The notes under the pieces were generated by a model. The model was not told the origin of the DNA and made no database searches. It saw only the letters and a program-made list of their open reading frames with translations. A program made the position numbers and the translations under genes. Positions 1 through 9,200 of a stretch of 45,021 nucleotides of DNA are shown in pieces. Each line of letters starts with the position of its first letter. Positions within the stretch are counted from its first letter, which is position 1. The DNA is from an uncultured Rhodospirillales bacterium (GTDB taxonomy: Bacteria > Pseudomonadota > Alphaproteobacteria > Reyranellales > Reyranellaceae). The stretch is from positions 1 through 45,021 of the forward strand of contig CAMFJT010000018.1 of assembly GCA_945957125.1 (NCBI GenBank). Direction: 5' to 3'.

Positions 1-1
1 C

Positions 2-934
2 CTGCGCTACGGCGAGAACCCGCACCAGAAGGCGGCCTTCTACAGCGACGGCAGCAAGCGGCCGGGCGTCGCCACGGCGCGCATGATCCAGGGCAAGGAG
101 CTGTCCTACAACAATATCGGCGACACCGAATCGGCCTACGAGTGCGTCGCCGAATTCGCCGAATCGGCCATCGTCGTGGTGAAGCACGCCAACCCCTGCG
201 GCGTGGCGGTCGATCCCGACCAGTTCACGGCCTATCAGAAGGCCTATGCCTGCGATCCGGTCTCGATCTTCGGCGGCATCGTCGCGGTCAACCGCACGCT
301 CGAGGCCAAGGTCGCTGCCGAGCTGGTGAAGCTGTTCCTCGAAGTGGTGATCGCGCCCGACGCGACGCCGGAGGCGCTGGCGATGCTCGCCACCAAGAAG
401 AACGTGCGCGTGCTGCTGGCCGGCGCCCTGCCCGATCCCTCGACCGCCGGCATGACCCTGAAGAGCGTGGCCGGCGGCTATCTCTTCCAGACGCGCGACA
501 ACGGCCATCTCACCAAGGCCGACCTCAAGGTCGTGACCAAGCGCGCGCCGACGCCGAAGGAACTCGACGACCTCCTGTTCGCCTTCACCGTCTGCAAGCA
601 CGTGAAGTCGAACGCCATCGTCTATGCCAAGGACGGCGCCACGGTCGGCGTCGGCGCGGGCCAGATGAACCGCCGCGATTCCTCGCGCATCGCCGCCCTG
701 CGCGCCGCCGAATCGGGCGAGATCGCCAAGCTGGCGCAGAGCCCGGCGATCGGCAGCGTGGTCGCGTCGGACGCCTTCTTTCCCTTTGCCGATGGCCTAT
801 TGGCCGCCGCCGAAGCGGGCGCCACCGCCGTCATCCAGCCCGGCGGCTCGATGCGCGACAAGGAGGTGATCGAGGCGGCGGACAAGGCCGGCCTCGCCAT
901 GGTCTTCACCGGGATGCGCCACTTCCGGCACTGA
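2..934 (+). CDS. purH: Bifunctional AICAR transformylase / IMP cyclohydrolase (3' part)
   Basis: Catalyses the last two steps of IMP synthesis: formyl transfer from 10-formyl-THF to AICAR, then cyclisation. The open frame runs in from the left edge, beginning with [14 protein letters not shown], so roughly the first 200 residues (the cyclohydrolase domain) lie outside. What remains is the AICAR transformylase domain: the substrate-site motif KHANPCGVA (Lys-His catalytic pair), [22 protein letters not shown] and the typical C-terminus GMRHFRH. The frame is open from base 2; the internal ATG at 83 is not the true start. Cytoplasmic housekeeping enzyme. It converges on the minus-strand gene ending at 939, with only 4 bases between them. 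Confidence 0.97.
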   Translation: MRYGENPHQKAAFYSDGSKRPGVATARMIQGKELSYNNIGDTESAYECVAEFAESAIVVVKHANPCGVAVDPDQFTAYQKAYACDPVSIFGGIVAVNRTLEAKVAAELVKLFLEVVIAPDATPEALAMLATKKNVRVLLAGALPDPSTAGMTLKSVAGGYLFQTRDNGHLTKADLKVVTKRAPTPKELDDLLFAFTVCKHVKSNAIVYAKDGATVGVGAGQMNRRDSSRIAALRAAESGEIAKLAQSPAIGSVVASDAFFPFADGLLAAAEAGATAVIQPGGSMRDKEVIEAADKAGLAMVFTGMRHFRH

Positions 935-938
935 TCCG

Positions 939-1814
939 CTATTTCGCGTGGCCCGGCGGCAGGCAGCCATTGTGCTTCTTGGCAAGGCCGGGAGGACAGC
1001 CGCCCCCGCCAACATACTCGGTCCGCTCCTGGACCACGACCGGAGCCGCGATAACAGGAGCGGGCACGCCAACCGCGATTCCCGGCCGTGCGAGCGGAAG
1101 CCGTGCCAGGCTCACCACCTCTGCCGCGATCACGCGGGACTCGAGGATCATCAGAAGGACCTGATCGCCGAGCCGAATATATGAATAGCCATCGGGGACC
1201 GGATCGAGTTGCGCGATCAGGGGCTGCGGCAGGGCCTCGTAGGCGATGGCGCGATCGAGAGGCTCGCCCAACGCCCATAGTCGCTTCGGCTCGCATCCCT
1301 GATCGGTACGGACCAGGCCCGCCGGGCAGTTCCCCGCGAGATAGTCGTCCCGGTAGTAGGCGGCTATGGCGTTGCGGTCATGTCCGCTGACGAGCGGGCG
1401 ATTGACGTCCTGCAGACTGGCGAGGCTGCCGATCGACTCCACGATCACCCGTGTACCGAGCGTCATCAGCAGGATGTCGTTGTCGACCCGGACATATTGA
1501 TAGCCCTCCGGCGGAGGCGTGAGCCGGGTGAGCAGCGGAGCGGGAAGGGGGTAGAAAACCGTCGGCGGCGGCAGGGGACTGTCCAGCGTCCAAAGGCGCC
1601 TGGCCGGGCCGGGCGGCAAGCAACCACCGTCGCGGCGCGCCAACCCGGGAGGACAACGGCCTCCGACGTATTCGTCCCGGTAGAACGAATAGACTGCGCC
1701 GCGGTCGCGCTCCGTGACGAAGTCTCTGTGTTTCCCATTCCCTTTGTCCGCCCAGGCCGGGGCGACGAGGATGGAGCACAGAGCGGTTCCCAAGAGTGCT
1801 GCAACGATGCGCAT
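939..1814 (-). CDS. Secreted RcnB-like tandem-repeat protein
   Basis: 291 aa with a clear signal peptide (about residues 1-22, ending APAWA), so exported. The mature part contains two full copies of an RcnB-like unit: a Cys-rich head ([12 protein letters not shown], then a weaker [12 protein letters not shown]) followed by LW-LGEPL/LDSPLP, YxxLPxPL, a [15 protein letters not shown] strand and ILLM..SRVI. A third head-only copy ([19 protein letters not shown]) closes the protein. RcnB-family proteins are periplasmic and linked in enterobacteria to nickel/cobalt homeostasis; this one's role is unproven. ATG 1814 is chosen over one 30 nt upstream because GGAGG lies just before it and the signal peptide starts there. 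A perfect GGAAC-N16-CGTT element sits directly upstream, so stress control is likely. Confidence 0.8.
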   Translation of the reverse strand: MRIVAALLGTALCSILVAPAWADKGNGKHRDFVTERDRGAVYSFYRDEYVGGRCPPGLARRDGGCLPPGPARRLWTLDSPLPPPTVFYPLPAPLLTRLTPPPEGYQYVRVDNDILLMTLGTRVIVESIGSLASLQDVNRPLVSGHDRNAIAAYYRDDYLAGNCPAGLVRTDQGCEPKRLWALGEPLDRAIAYEALPQPLIAQLDPVPDGYSYIRLGDQVLLMILESRVIAAEVVSLARLPLARPGIAVGVPAPVIAAPVVVQERTEYVGGGGCPPGLAKKHNGCLPPGHAK

Positions 1815-1834
1815 GGCACGCCTCCGGCTGCTCC

Positions 1835-1859
1835 AACGCATCACGTCCGCGCGGGTTCC
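1835..1859 (-). promoter_or_regulatory. EcfG-type general stress promoter
   Basis: On the minus strand reads GGAAC (1859-1855), 16 bases, CGTT (1838-1835), a perfect match to the alphaproteobacterial EcfG/RpoE2/SigT consensus. The CGTT ends 20 bases before the ATG at 1814; transcription from about 1827 would just include the GGAGG ribosome site at 1825-1821. It lies inside the 3' end of the lipid-kinase gene. Sequence match is seen; sigma-factor use is inferred. Confidence 0.6.
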
Positions 1860-2824
1860 CGCCGGATCGTCGCGACGGCAATGGCGGCCGGCAGGATGTC
1901 GACTTCCAGAGGCAGCTTGCCCATCGTCTCGCCATCGAGGTCGACCAGCGTGTCGACCGAGGAATCGAAGCGGAACGAGGTTCCGCGACTCATCCTGACC
2001 TTCGGATGCCGGACATGGCCGCCGCGGTACACCTTGGGCAGCACCGTCGCGAGCATCGCAAGCGAGCCGATGTCACCCATCTCGACCAGGTCGAGCACGC
2101 CGTCGTCGAACCGCGCGCCGGGTGCCAGCCGCATGCCGCCGCCGCCGTTCCCGGTGTTGGCGACCATGGCGGTGAAGATCGCGCGCGTGCCCTGCGCGAC
2201 GCCATCGATCGTGATCGCCACGTCGCGGCTGCGGTAGCCCAGCGTCACCGGCGGCGTCATCACGAGATAGGCGATGCCGCCCAGCTTCTTTGCCCAACGC
2301 GATTGCGACGTGCGATGGCTGATCGTCGCCGCCGCGCCGAGCGAGACGATGAGATAGCCGAAGCGCTCGACCGGCCGGCCGTCGAGACCTCTGCAACGCA
2401 CGCGCAGGAGGTCGATCTCGCGCGTGGCGTCCCCCGCCGCCGCGTCGTAGGCCAGCGTCGGATCGACGAGGTGGCCGAGCGCGCGGCAAAGCTCGTTCGC
2501 GGTCCCGGCCGGCACCGGACACAGCACCGCGTCGGGCGCCGCCAGCTTGCCCGACGCATCGAGCATGCCGTTCAGCGCCTCGTTGACCGTGCCGTCGCCG
2601 CCGACCGCCACGATCCGCCGCGCGCCCTCGCCAAGCGCCGCGCGGACCAGCCCCGTTGCATGGCCCGGCGCCGTCGTGAAGCGGGGCTCGAACGGCCCGA
2701 GCCGCGCGATCAGCGCGGCTTCGATGTCCGGCCAACGCCGCGCCGCGCCGCCCTTGTGCGCGGTCGGGTTGAAGATGACCGCGAACGGCAGCCCGTCAGT
2801 CCGACGGGGAGCCGGCTTCGTCAT
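1841..2824 (-). CDS. Diacylglycerol/lipid kinase family protein (YegS/DgkB-like)
   Basis: 327 aa, the usual length for bacterial YegS/DgkB-type lipid kinases, which phosphorylate diacylglycerol or related lipids at the inner membrane. The DAGK catalytic domain opens with AVIFNPTAHKGG and carries the nucleotide-binding motif AVGGDGTVNEALNG; later motifs PAGTANELCRALG and the C-terminal beta domain are present. Start uncertain: ATG 2824 gives a short leader before the domain, while ATG 2851 would add nine residues encoded by the large palindrome at 2824-2883; neither has a convincing ribosome site. Lies 26 nt upstream of the RcnB-like gene on the same strand. Substrate not predictable from sequence. 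Confidence 0.85.
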   Translation of the reverse strand: MTKPAPRRTDGLPFAVIFNPTAHKGGAARRWPDIEAALIARLGPFEPRFTTAPGHATGLVRAALGEGARRIVAVGGDGTVNEALNGMLDASGKLAAPDAVLCPVPAGTANELCRALGHLVDPTLAYDAAAGDATREIDLLRVRCRGLDGRPVERFGYLIVSLGAAATISHRTSQSRWAKKLGGIAYLVMTPPVTLGYRSRDVAITIDGVAQGTRAIFTAMVANTGNGGGGMRLAPGARFDDGVLDLVEMGDIGSLAMLATVLPKVYRGGHVRHPKVRMSRGTSFRFDSSVDTLVDLDGETMGKLPLEVDILPAAIAVATIRREPART

Positions 2825-2883
2825 TGGACCGGTCGCATCCTGCGCGCTCATGATCTCGAGCGCGCAGGATGCGCGCGGTCCAA
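2824..2883. repeat. 60-bp near-perfect palindrome (REP/MITE-like)
   Basis: Arms 2824-2849 and 2858-2883 are inverted copies of each other (26 nt each, 2 mismatches) around an 8-nt loop. The core GCATCCTGCGCGCTC / GAGCGCGCAGGATGC is perfect. It covers the candidate start codons of the lipid-kinase gene. The form suits a dispersed palindromic element or a transcript hairpin; no second copy is visible in this window. Confidence 0.75.
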
Positions 2884-2912
2884 CGACTCCAGACGATGCG
2901 CTGGCATCGCCG

Positions 2913-3905
2913 TCAGCCGAGCCTCGGCAGCACCTCGTCGGCGAGGAGGCGGAAGGTGTCGCGGCTGAGCGGCGCGCACATCAGGTAGTTGAGGCCGATC
3001 TCCTCGCGCAGCCGGGCGATCTGGTCGACCAGCGACTGCGGCGTGCCGTGCAGGATGACGCTGTCGACATAATGCTGCGCCGGATCCTTGCCGTCGTAGG
3101 TGCGCGGCGGAAGGCTCTTGCGATGGGAGTGCTGCGGGCCGGCATAGGCATCGACCAGCCACTGCGCGCCGCGCCGGGCGATCGCTTCGGCTTCTCCGGC
3201 GGTGGCCGCGAGCGCGATCAGGCGGGCCATCGGGATGTCGCGGCCGGCGTCGGAGAAGCCGGCTTCGGCGAGCTTCTCTGTATAGCGGCGGCGCTTGGCG
3301 CCGAGCTCCCGCGTCGAGGCGTGCGGATCCATCAGGATCGAGAAGCCGCGGCCGGCGGCCCAGTCGATCGCCGATTCGGAGGTCGCGGCCATCCACACCG
3401 GCAGGGGGTGTTGCAGCGGCTTGGGCAGCACCTCGATGTCGTCGAAGCGATAATGCGTGCCGTGGAAGCTGAAGCGCTCCTGCGTCCAGGCGGCCAGCAC
3501 GATCTCCACGGCCTCGCGAAAGCGCTCCGCACTCTCCTCGACCGGCACGCCGAAGGCGTTGAATTCCGACGGCGCGAAGCCGCGGCCGGCGCCCCAGTTC
3601 ACGCGGCCGCCCGACAGCATGTCGAGCAGCGCGACCTCCTCGGCGAGCCGTAGCGGATGATAGAGGGCGGCGAGCGACACCGCCGTCCCGATGCGCAGCC
3701 GCCGGGTGCGCGCCGCCGCCAGCACGCCCAGCATGTGCACCGAGGGGCAGACGCTGAAAGTCGTGAAGTGATGCTCGGCCAGCCAGACGGCGTCGAACCC
3801 GCCTCGGTCCATGATCTCGATGCGCTCGAGCGCCCGGGCGAAGACATCTTCCAGTGGCCCATGACGACCCGGCCAGCTGAAGAATTGCAGGACGCCGACC
3901 TTCAT
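2913..3905 (-). CDS. Luciferase-like (LLM class) flavin-dependent oxidoreductase
   Basis: 330 aa, cytoplasmic. Fold and length match the bacterial luciferase-like monooxygenase superfamily, which uses reduced FMN or F420 to oxidise diverse small molecules. Visible family features are the N-terminal strand KVGVLQFFSWPG, FDAVWLAEHHF (the conserved AEHHF metal/flavin-side motif), the LRIGTAVSLAALYHPLRLAEE block, RGFAPSEFNAFG and the NMxDxSxGR-like segment LLDMLSGGRVNWGAGRG. It lies on the same strand as the lipid kinase (about 90 nt gap holding the palindrome) and downstream of the binding-protein gene. Alkane, aromatic or sulfonate substrates are all possible; nothing nearby settles it. Confidence 0.9.
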   Translation of the reverse strand: MKVGVLQFFSWPGRHGPLEDVFARALERIEIMDRGGFDAVWLAEHHFTTFSVCPSVHMLGVLAAARTRRLRIGTAVSLAALYHPLRLAEEVALLDMLSGGRVNWGAGRGFAPSEFNAFGVPVEESAERFREAVEIVLAAWTQERFSFHGTHYRFDDIEVLPKPLQHPLPVWMAATSESAIDWAAGRGFSILMDPHASTRELGAKRRRYTEKLAEAGFSDAGRDIPMARLIALAATAGEAEAIARRGAQWLVDAYAGPQHSHRKSLPPRTYDGKDPAQHYVDSVILHGTPQSLVDQIARLREEIGLNYLMCAPLSRDTFRLLADEVLPRLG

Positions 3906-3962
3906 GGCTCCTCCCGGCCTTTTCGCCAGTAGAGCATGCGGTCGGCCCGGCCGATAGAAGCC

Positions 3963-4982
3963 TCAGCGCAACGGCAGCGGATACATCTGGCCGCCCTTTG
4001 CCGACAACGCGTTGATGCCGCGGCCGAACTTGAGCGGCGAGCCGCGCCCGACATTCCTCTCGTAGATGTCGCCGTAGTTCCCGACCTGCTTGACGATTTC
4101 GTAGAACCAGTCCTCGCTCAGCCCGAGCGCCTTGCCGTTGCCCGGATCGACGCCGAGCAACAGCCGCACCGTCGGGTCGGTCGTCTCGCGCTTCACGGCA
4201 TCGACGTTCTTCGCATTGATGCCACGCTCTTCTGCCTCGAGCATGGCGTAGTGCGTCCAGCGCACCACGTCGAGCCATGGCGAATCGCCATCGCGGACGT
4301 ACGGACCCAGCGGCTCCTTGGAGATCACCTCCGGCAGCATCCTGTACTCGGCCGCCCGGCCACTGCGCACGATGACGCCCGCCAGCGCCGTCGAATCGGC
4401 GGTCACCGCGGCGCAACGGCCGGCATAGAAGGCGTCGTAGGTCGCCTCCGCCGTATCGAACGCGAGCGGCTTGATCGACAGCCGGCGCGCGGCGAACCAG
4501 GCTTTCATATTGAAGTCGTGGGTCGTTCCCTTCGCGAAGCAGACGGTGTTTCCGCTGAGGTTGGCAAGCTGCTCGATATTGAGCTTCTTGGGCACCACGA
4601 ACGCCTGCCCGTCGATGAAGTTCACCACGGCGAAGCGCACCCTGTGGCCCGCGCTGCGCTGCAAGGTGACCGTGGAGTTGCGCGCCAGCACGTCGAACTT
4701 GCCGGCCACCAGATCGTCGAAGCGATCCTTGGCGGACACGGAAACGAACTTCACCTTGTTCGCATTGCCCAGCACTGCGGCAGCGATGGCGCGGCAGAGA
4801 TCGACATCGAGCCCCTCCCATTCCTTCACCGCGTTGTACAGCGAGAAGCCGGGCAATGTGCCGTCGACGCCGCAGACGAGCTCTCCCCGCTTCTTCACGG
4901 TTTCCAGCGTCGACTGCGCCACCGCCGGCGCAGCGACCAGCATCATCGCCGCAAGTGCAACCAACCGTTTCAGGATCCCCAT
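3963..4982 (-). CDS. Periplasmic general L-amino-acid-binding protein, AapJ/BztA-like
   Basis: 339 aa with a signal peptide (residues 1-22, ending APAVAQ), so periplasmic. The solute-binding fold of the AapJ/BztA type shows as RGELVCGVDGTLPGFS, WEGLDVDLCRAIAAAVLG, FDVLARNSTVTLQRSAG, NTVCFAKGTTHDFNMKAWF and the C-terminal GSPLKFGRGINALSAKGG. Length matches AapJ (about 340 aa), which feeds an AapQMP transporter. No permease or ATPase gene is adjacent, so it is an orphan binding protein that must work with a transporter encoded elsewhere or act as a sensor. Divergent from the RND adaptor gene across a 167-nt gap. Confidence 0.9.
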   Translation of the reverse strand: MGILKRLVALAAMMLVAAPAVAQSTLETVKKRGELVCGVDGTLPGFSLYNAVKEWEGLDVDLCRAIAAAVLGNANKVKFVSVSAKDRFDDLVAGKFDVLARNSTVTLQRSAGHRVRFAVVNFIDGQAFVVPKKLNIEQLANLSGNTVCFAKGTTHDFNMKAWFAARRLSIKPLAFDTAEATYDAFYAGRCAAVTADSTALAGVIVRSGRAAEYRMLPEVISKEPLGPYVRDGDSPWLDVVRWTHYAMLEAEERGINAKNVDAVKRETTDPTVRLLLGVDPGNGKALGLSEDWFYEIVKQVGNYGDIYERNVGRGSPLKFGRGINALSAKGGQMYPLPLR

Positions 4983-5078
4983 GCCCTACTCCCCCCAGTC
5001 GCTTCCGGAAAGGTAGACATGATCGGCTGCACCTGGCCAGCCCGAACCCGCCGCCGGGACGCCGCCCGGGCGGGGCAA

Positions 5079-5107
5079 TTGACAGTTTGCTGCGCCGCAA
5101 CCACATC
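5079..5107 (+). promoter_or_regulatory. Possible sigma-70 promoter for the RND pump operon
   Basis: In the divergent gap there is a perfect TTGACA at 5079-5084. The best spaced -10 (CACATC, 5102-5107, 17-nt spacer) is poor. Position about 45 nt upstream of the GTG start at 5150 fits. Only the -35 hexamer is strong evidence. Confidence 0.3.
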
Positions 5108-5149
5108 AGCCCCTCGCGCCGCAAAAACAGGCCGGGGGAGTCCCTTACC

Positions 5150-6289
5150 GTGTACCCAATCCGCCGCCTCGTCCTCGTTGCAGGATTCATGCTGATTGCC
5201 GCACAGGCTTTGGCCCAGGGCAGCAACCAGCCCCCGCCGGTATCGGTCTCCGAGCCGATCGCCAAGCGGGTCACGCAGTGGGACGAATATTCCGGCCGCT
5301 TCGAAGCGATCGCCACCGTCGAGATCCGGGCCCGGGTCTCCGGCTTCATCGACAAGCTGCACTTCAAGGACGGCCAGTGGGTCAATGCCGGCGACCCGCT
5401 ATTCACCATCGACAAGCGCCCCTACGAGATCGCCGTCGAATCGGCGGTGGCGGAGGTGGCGCGCAACAAGGCGCAGGTCGAGCTCGCCGACCTCCAGGTC
5501 GGCCGCGGCGCGGCGCTGATCGGCTCGCGCACGATCACCGAAGCAGACAACGATACGCGCAAGTCGAACCTCGCCGTGGCCAAGGCGCAGCTCAAGTCCG
5601 CGGAAGCCACCCTGCGCAACGCGCAGCTCAATCTCGAATGGACCGTGGTCACCGCACCGCTCAGCGGCCGCATCTCCGATCGCAAGGTCGACCCCGGCAA
5701 CCTGATCCAGGGCGGTCAGAGCGGCGCCACCCTGCTCGCTACCATCGTCAGCACCGACCCGATCCATTTCGTGTTCGACGTGTCCGAGGCGGACCATCTG
5801 CGTTACCAGCGCCTGTTCCTGGCCGGCGAGCGGGCGCAGGCCGGCAGCTCGGCGATTCCGGTGCGCATCAAGCTGGCGGACGAGACCGAGTGGAAGCGGA
5901 CCGGCAAGGTCGATTTCGTCGACAATGCGCTCAGCCCGCGGTCGGGCACGATCCGCACCCGTGCCATCGTCGAGAACAAGGACCATCTGCTGACGCCCGG
6001 CGTGTTCGGCCGCATCCAGCTCTATGGCGGCGAGTACGACGCGCTGCTGATCCCCGATTCGGCGGTGATCTCCGACCAGGCGCGCAAGATCGTGTTCGCC
6101 GTCGGCAGCGACAATGTCGTGCAGGGCCGTCCGGTGACGCTGGGGCCGCTGGTCGACGGCCTGCGCGTGGTGCGCGAAGGCTTGAAACCCGACGACAAGG
6201 TCGTGCTCGACGGGCTGGCCAATCCGATGGTGCGCCCGGGGGCGAAGATCTCGCCGCAAAAGGGGCAGATCACGGCGAAGGCGCAATAA
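5150..6289 (+). CDS. RND efflux pump periplasmic adaptor (membrane fusion protein)
   Basis: 379 aa. Bridges an inner-membrane RND transporter to an outer-membrane channel. A signal peptide follows the start (LVLVAGFMLIAAQALAQG). The barrel-sandwich/lipoyl halves are visible as VSGFIDKLHFKDGQWVNAGD and WTVVTAPLSGRISDRKVDPG, separated by an alpha-helical hairpin rich in Ala, Lys and Gln; the beta-barrel and membrane-proximal domains follow. Closest in style to MexE/AcrA. GTG 5150 is preferred because a GGGGGAG ribosome site precedes it by 9 nt and it starts the signal peptide; the long upstream open frame is not coding. Three bases separate it from the pump gene. Confidence 0.93.
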   Translation: MYPIRRLVLVAGFMLIAAQALAQGSNQPPPVSVSEPIAKRVTQWDEYSGRFEAIATVEIRARVSGFIDKLHFKDGQWVNAGDPLFTIDKRPYEIAVESAVAEVARNKAQVELADLQVGRGAALIGSRTITEADNDTRKSNLAVAKAQLKSAEATLRNAQLNLEWTVVTAPLSGRISDRKVDPGNLIQGGQSGATLLATIVSTDPIHFVFDVSEADHLRYQRLFLAGERAQAGSSAIPVRIKLADETEWKRTGKVDFVDNALSPRSGTIRTRAIVENKDHLLTPGVFGRIQLYGGEYDALLIPDSAVISDQARKIVFAVGSDNVVQGRPVTLGPLVDGLRVVREGLKPDDKVVLDGLANPMVRPGAKISPQKGQITAKAQ

Positions 6290-6292
6290 CCC

Positions 6293-9200
6293 ATGCGCTT
6301 TTCCCATTTCTTCATCGACAGGCCGATCTTCGCGTCGGTCCTGTCGCTCATCATCCTGATCGTCGGCGGCATCGCGCAGTTCAGGCTGCCGGTCTCGGAA
6401 TATCCCGAGATCGCGCCGCCCACCGTCACGATCAACGCGACCTACCCCGGTGCCTCGGCCGAGGTGATCGCGCAGACCGTCGCCACGCCGATCGAGCAGG
6501 AGGTCAACGGCGTCGACGACATGCTCTACATCTCGTCGCAGTCGACCGGCGACGGCGCGCTCACCGTCAGCGTCACCTTCAAGCCGGGCGTGAACATCGA
6601 CCAGGCGCAGGTGCTGGTGCAGAACCGCGTGGCCGTGGCGCAGCCCCGCCTGCCCGAGGACGTGCAGCGGCTCGGCCTGGTGGTCCGCAAGGCCTCGCCC
6701 GACCTGATGATGGTCGTGCATATGACCTCGCCCGACGGCAGCCGCGACCAGCAATACATCTCCAACTACGCCACGCTCTACGTGAAGGACGTGCTGACCC
6801 GCGTCGAAGGCGTCGGCAACGTCATCGTGTTCGGCGCGCGCGACTACTCCATGCGCGTCTGGCTCGATCCGGCGCGCGTGGCGTCGCACAACATGACCGG
6901 CCCGGAGGTCGTGCTGGCGATGCGCGCGGCGAACCTGCAGGTCGCGGCAGGCGCGATCAACCAGGCGCCGGCCTCCTCGGCGGGCGGCTTCACGCTGACG
7001 GTCAACACGCTGGGGCGTCTGAGCTCGCCCGAGGAATTCGGCAATATCGTGCTGCGTGCCGAGACCAACGGCTCGTTCACGCGGCTGCGCGACGTGGCGC
7101 GCATCGAGCTCGGCGCACAGGACTACACGCAGAACTCCTACCTCGACAACAAGAACGCCGTGGCCCTCGGCATCTTCCAGCGCCCCGGTTCGAACGCGCT
7201 GTCCACCTCCGACGGCATCAAGGCCAGGATGGAGGATCTCAAGAAGAACTTCCCGCCGGGCATCGACTACACCGTCGTCTACAACCCGACGGAGTTCATC
7301 CAGGCCTCGGTCGACGCGGTGATCCACACGCTGTTCGAGGCGCTGATCCTGGTCGTCATCGTGGTCATCCTGTTCCTGCAGACCTGGCGCGCCGCGCTGA
7401 TCCCGCTGCTCGCCATCCCGGTGTCGCTGATCGGTTCGTTCGCGGTGATGTCGGCGGTCGGCATCTCGTTCAACACGCTGTCGCTGTTCGGGTTGGTGCT
7501 GGCGATCGGCATCGTGGTCGACGACGCGATCGTCGTGGTCGAGAACGTCGAGCGCTACCTCGCCCAGGGCATGTCGCCCAAGGAGGCGGCACACAAGACC
7601 ATGGACGAGGTCGGCGGCGCGCTGATCGCCATCTCGCTGGTGCTGATCGCGGTGTTCCTGCCGACGGCGTTCATCACCGGCCTGCAGGGCTCGTTCTACA
7701 AGCAGTTCGCCATCACCATCGCCGCCTCGACCGCGATCTCGGCGTTCGTCTCGCTGACGCTCTCGCCCGCGCTCGCCGCGCTGCTTCTGAAGTCGCACGC
7801 GCTGTCGCATGTGGAGGCGCCCAAGCCGACGGTGCGCGACCGCCTGCTGTTCCCGATCACCTGGTTCTTCGCAAGGTTCAACCAAGGCTTCGAATGGCTG
7901 TCGGAAGGCTACGGCAAGGTCACGGCCCGGGCGATCCGGATGATCGCGGTCGTGGTGGTGGTCTATGCCGGCCTGCTGTTCCTCACCTACAACCGGCTCG
8001 CCGAGACGCCGACCGGCCTGATCCCGCAGCTCGACCGGTCCTATTTCATCGCCGCCATGCAGCTTCCGCCGGGCTCGACCCTGGAGCGCGCCGACCGGCT
8101 GGTCCGCCAGGCCTCGGAAATGATCATCAGCACACCGGGCGTTCAGAATGCGGTGGGCTTCGTCGGCTTCGACGGCGCCACCTTCACCAACGCGCCCAAC
8201 GCCGGCGTGATCTTCGTGCCGCTGAAGCCGTTCGCCGAGCGCGCCGACATTCCGAAGGAGAAGATCCTCGCCGACCTGCGCGGCAAGATGTTCTCCCTGC
8301 GCGAGGCGTTCGTGTTCGTGCTGGAGCCGCCGTCGGTCCCCGGCATCGGCACCGGCGGCGGCCTCAAGGGCTACGTGCAAGATCGCGCCGCGCGCGGCCT
8401 GCCGGCACTCGAGGGCGCCACCTGGGCGCTGGCCGGCGCGGCGGGCAAGACGCCCGGCCTGACCCAGGCCTTCACGCTGTTCAGCACGCGCACGCCCCAG
8501 ATCTTCGCCGACATCGACCGCACCAAGGCCGAGCAGCTCGGCGTGCCGATCGGCAACGTGTTCCAGACGCTGTCGGTCTATATGGGCTCTGCCTACGTCA
8601 ACGACTTCAACATCCTGGGCCGCACCTATCGCGTCACGGTCCAGGCCGACAATCCCTATCGCCTGACTTTGCGCGACGTGGCCAACCTCAAGACGCGCAG
8701 CTTCGGCGGCGAGATGGTGCCGATCGGCTCGGTCGCGACCTTCCACGACACGACCGGCCCTTATCGCGTGGCGCGCTACAATCTCTATCCGGCCGCCGAG
8801 GTGCAGGTCGCGCTGGTGCGCGGCTTCTCGTCGGGGCAAGGCATCGCGGCGATGGAAAATCTCGCCAGCAAGGTGCTGCCGTCCGGCTTCCAGCTCGAAT
8901 GGACGGAGATCGCACTGCAAGAAAAACTCGCCGGCAACACCGCGATCATGGCCTTCGGCCTGGCCGTGCTCTTCGTGTTCCTGCTGCTGGCGGCGCTCTA
9001 CGAAAGCTGGCTGCTGCCGCTCGCCGTCATTCTCATCGTGCCGATGTGCATCCTCGCGGCGATGATCGGGGTCAACATCCGCGGGCTGGACCGCAACATC
9101 CTGGTCGAGATCGGGTTGGTCGTCCTGGTCGGCCTTGCGGCCAAGAACGCCATCCTGATCGTGGAATTCGCCAAGCAGGCTCACGAGGCCGGAATGAGCC

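Noticed and set aside
4983-5149. Long open frame extending the RND adaptor upstream to 4856
   Set aside because: It overlaps the divergent binding-protein gene and lies before the signal peptide; GTG 5150 has a good ribosome site.
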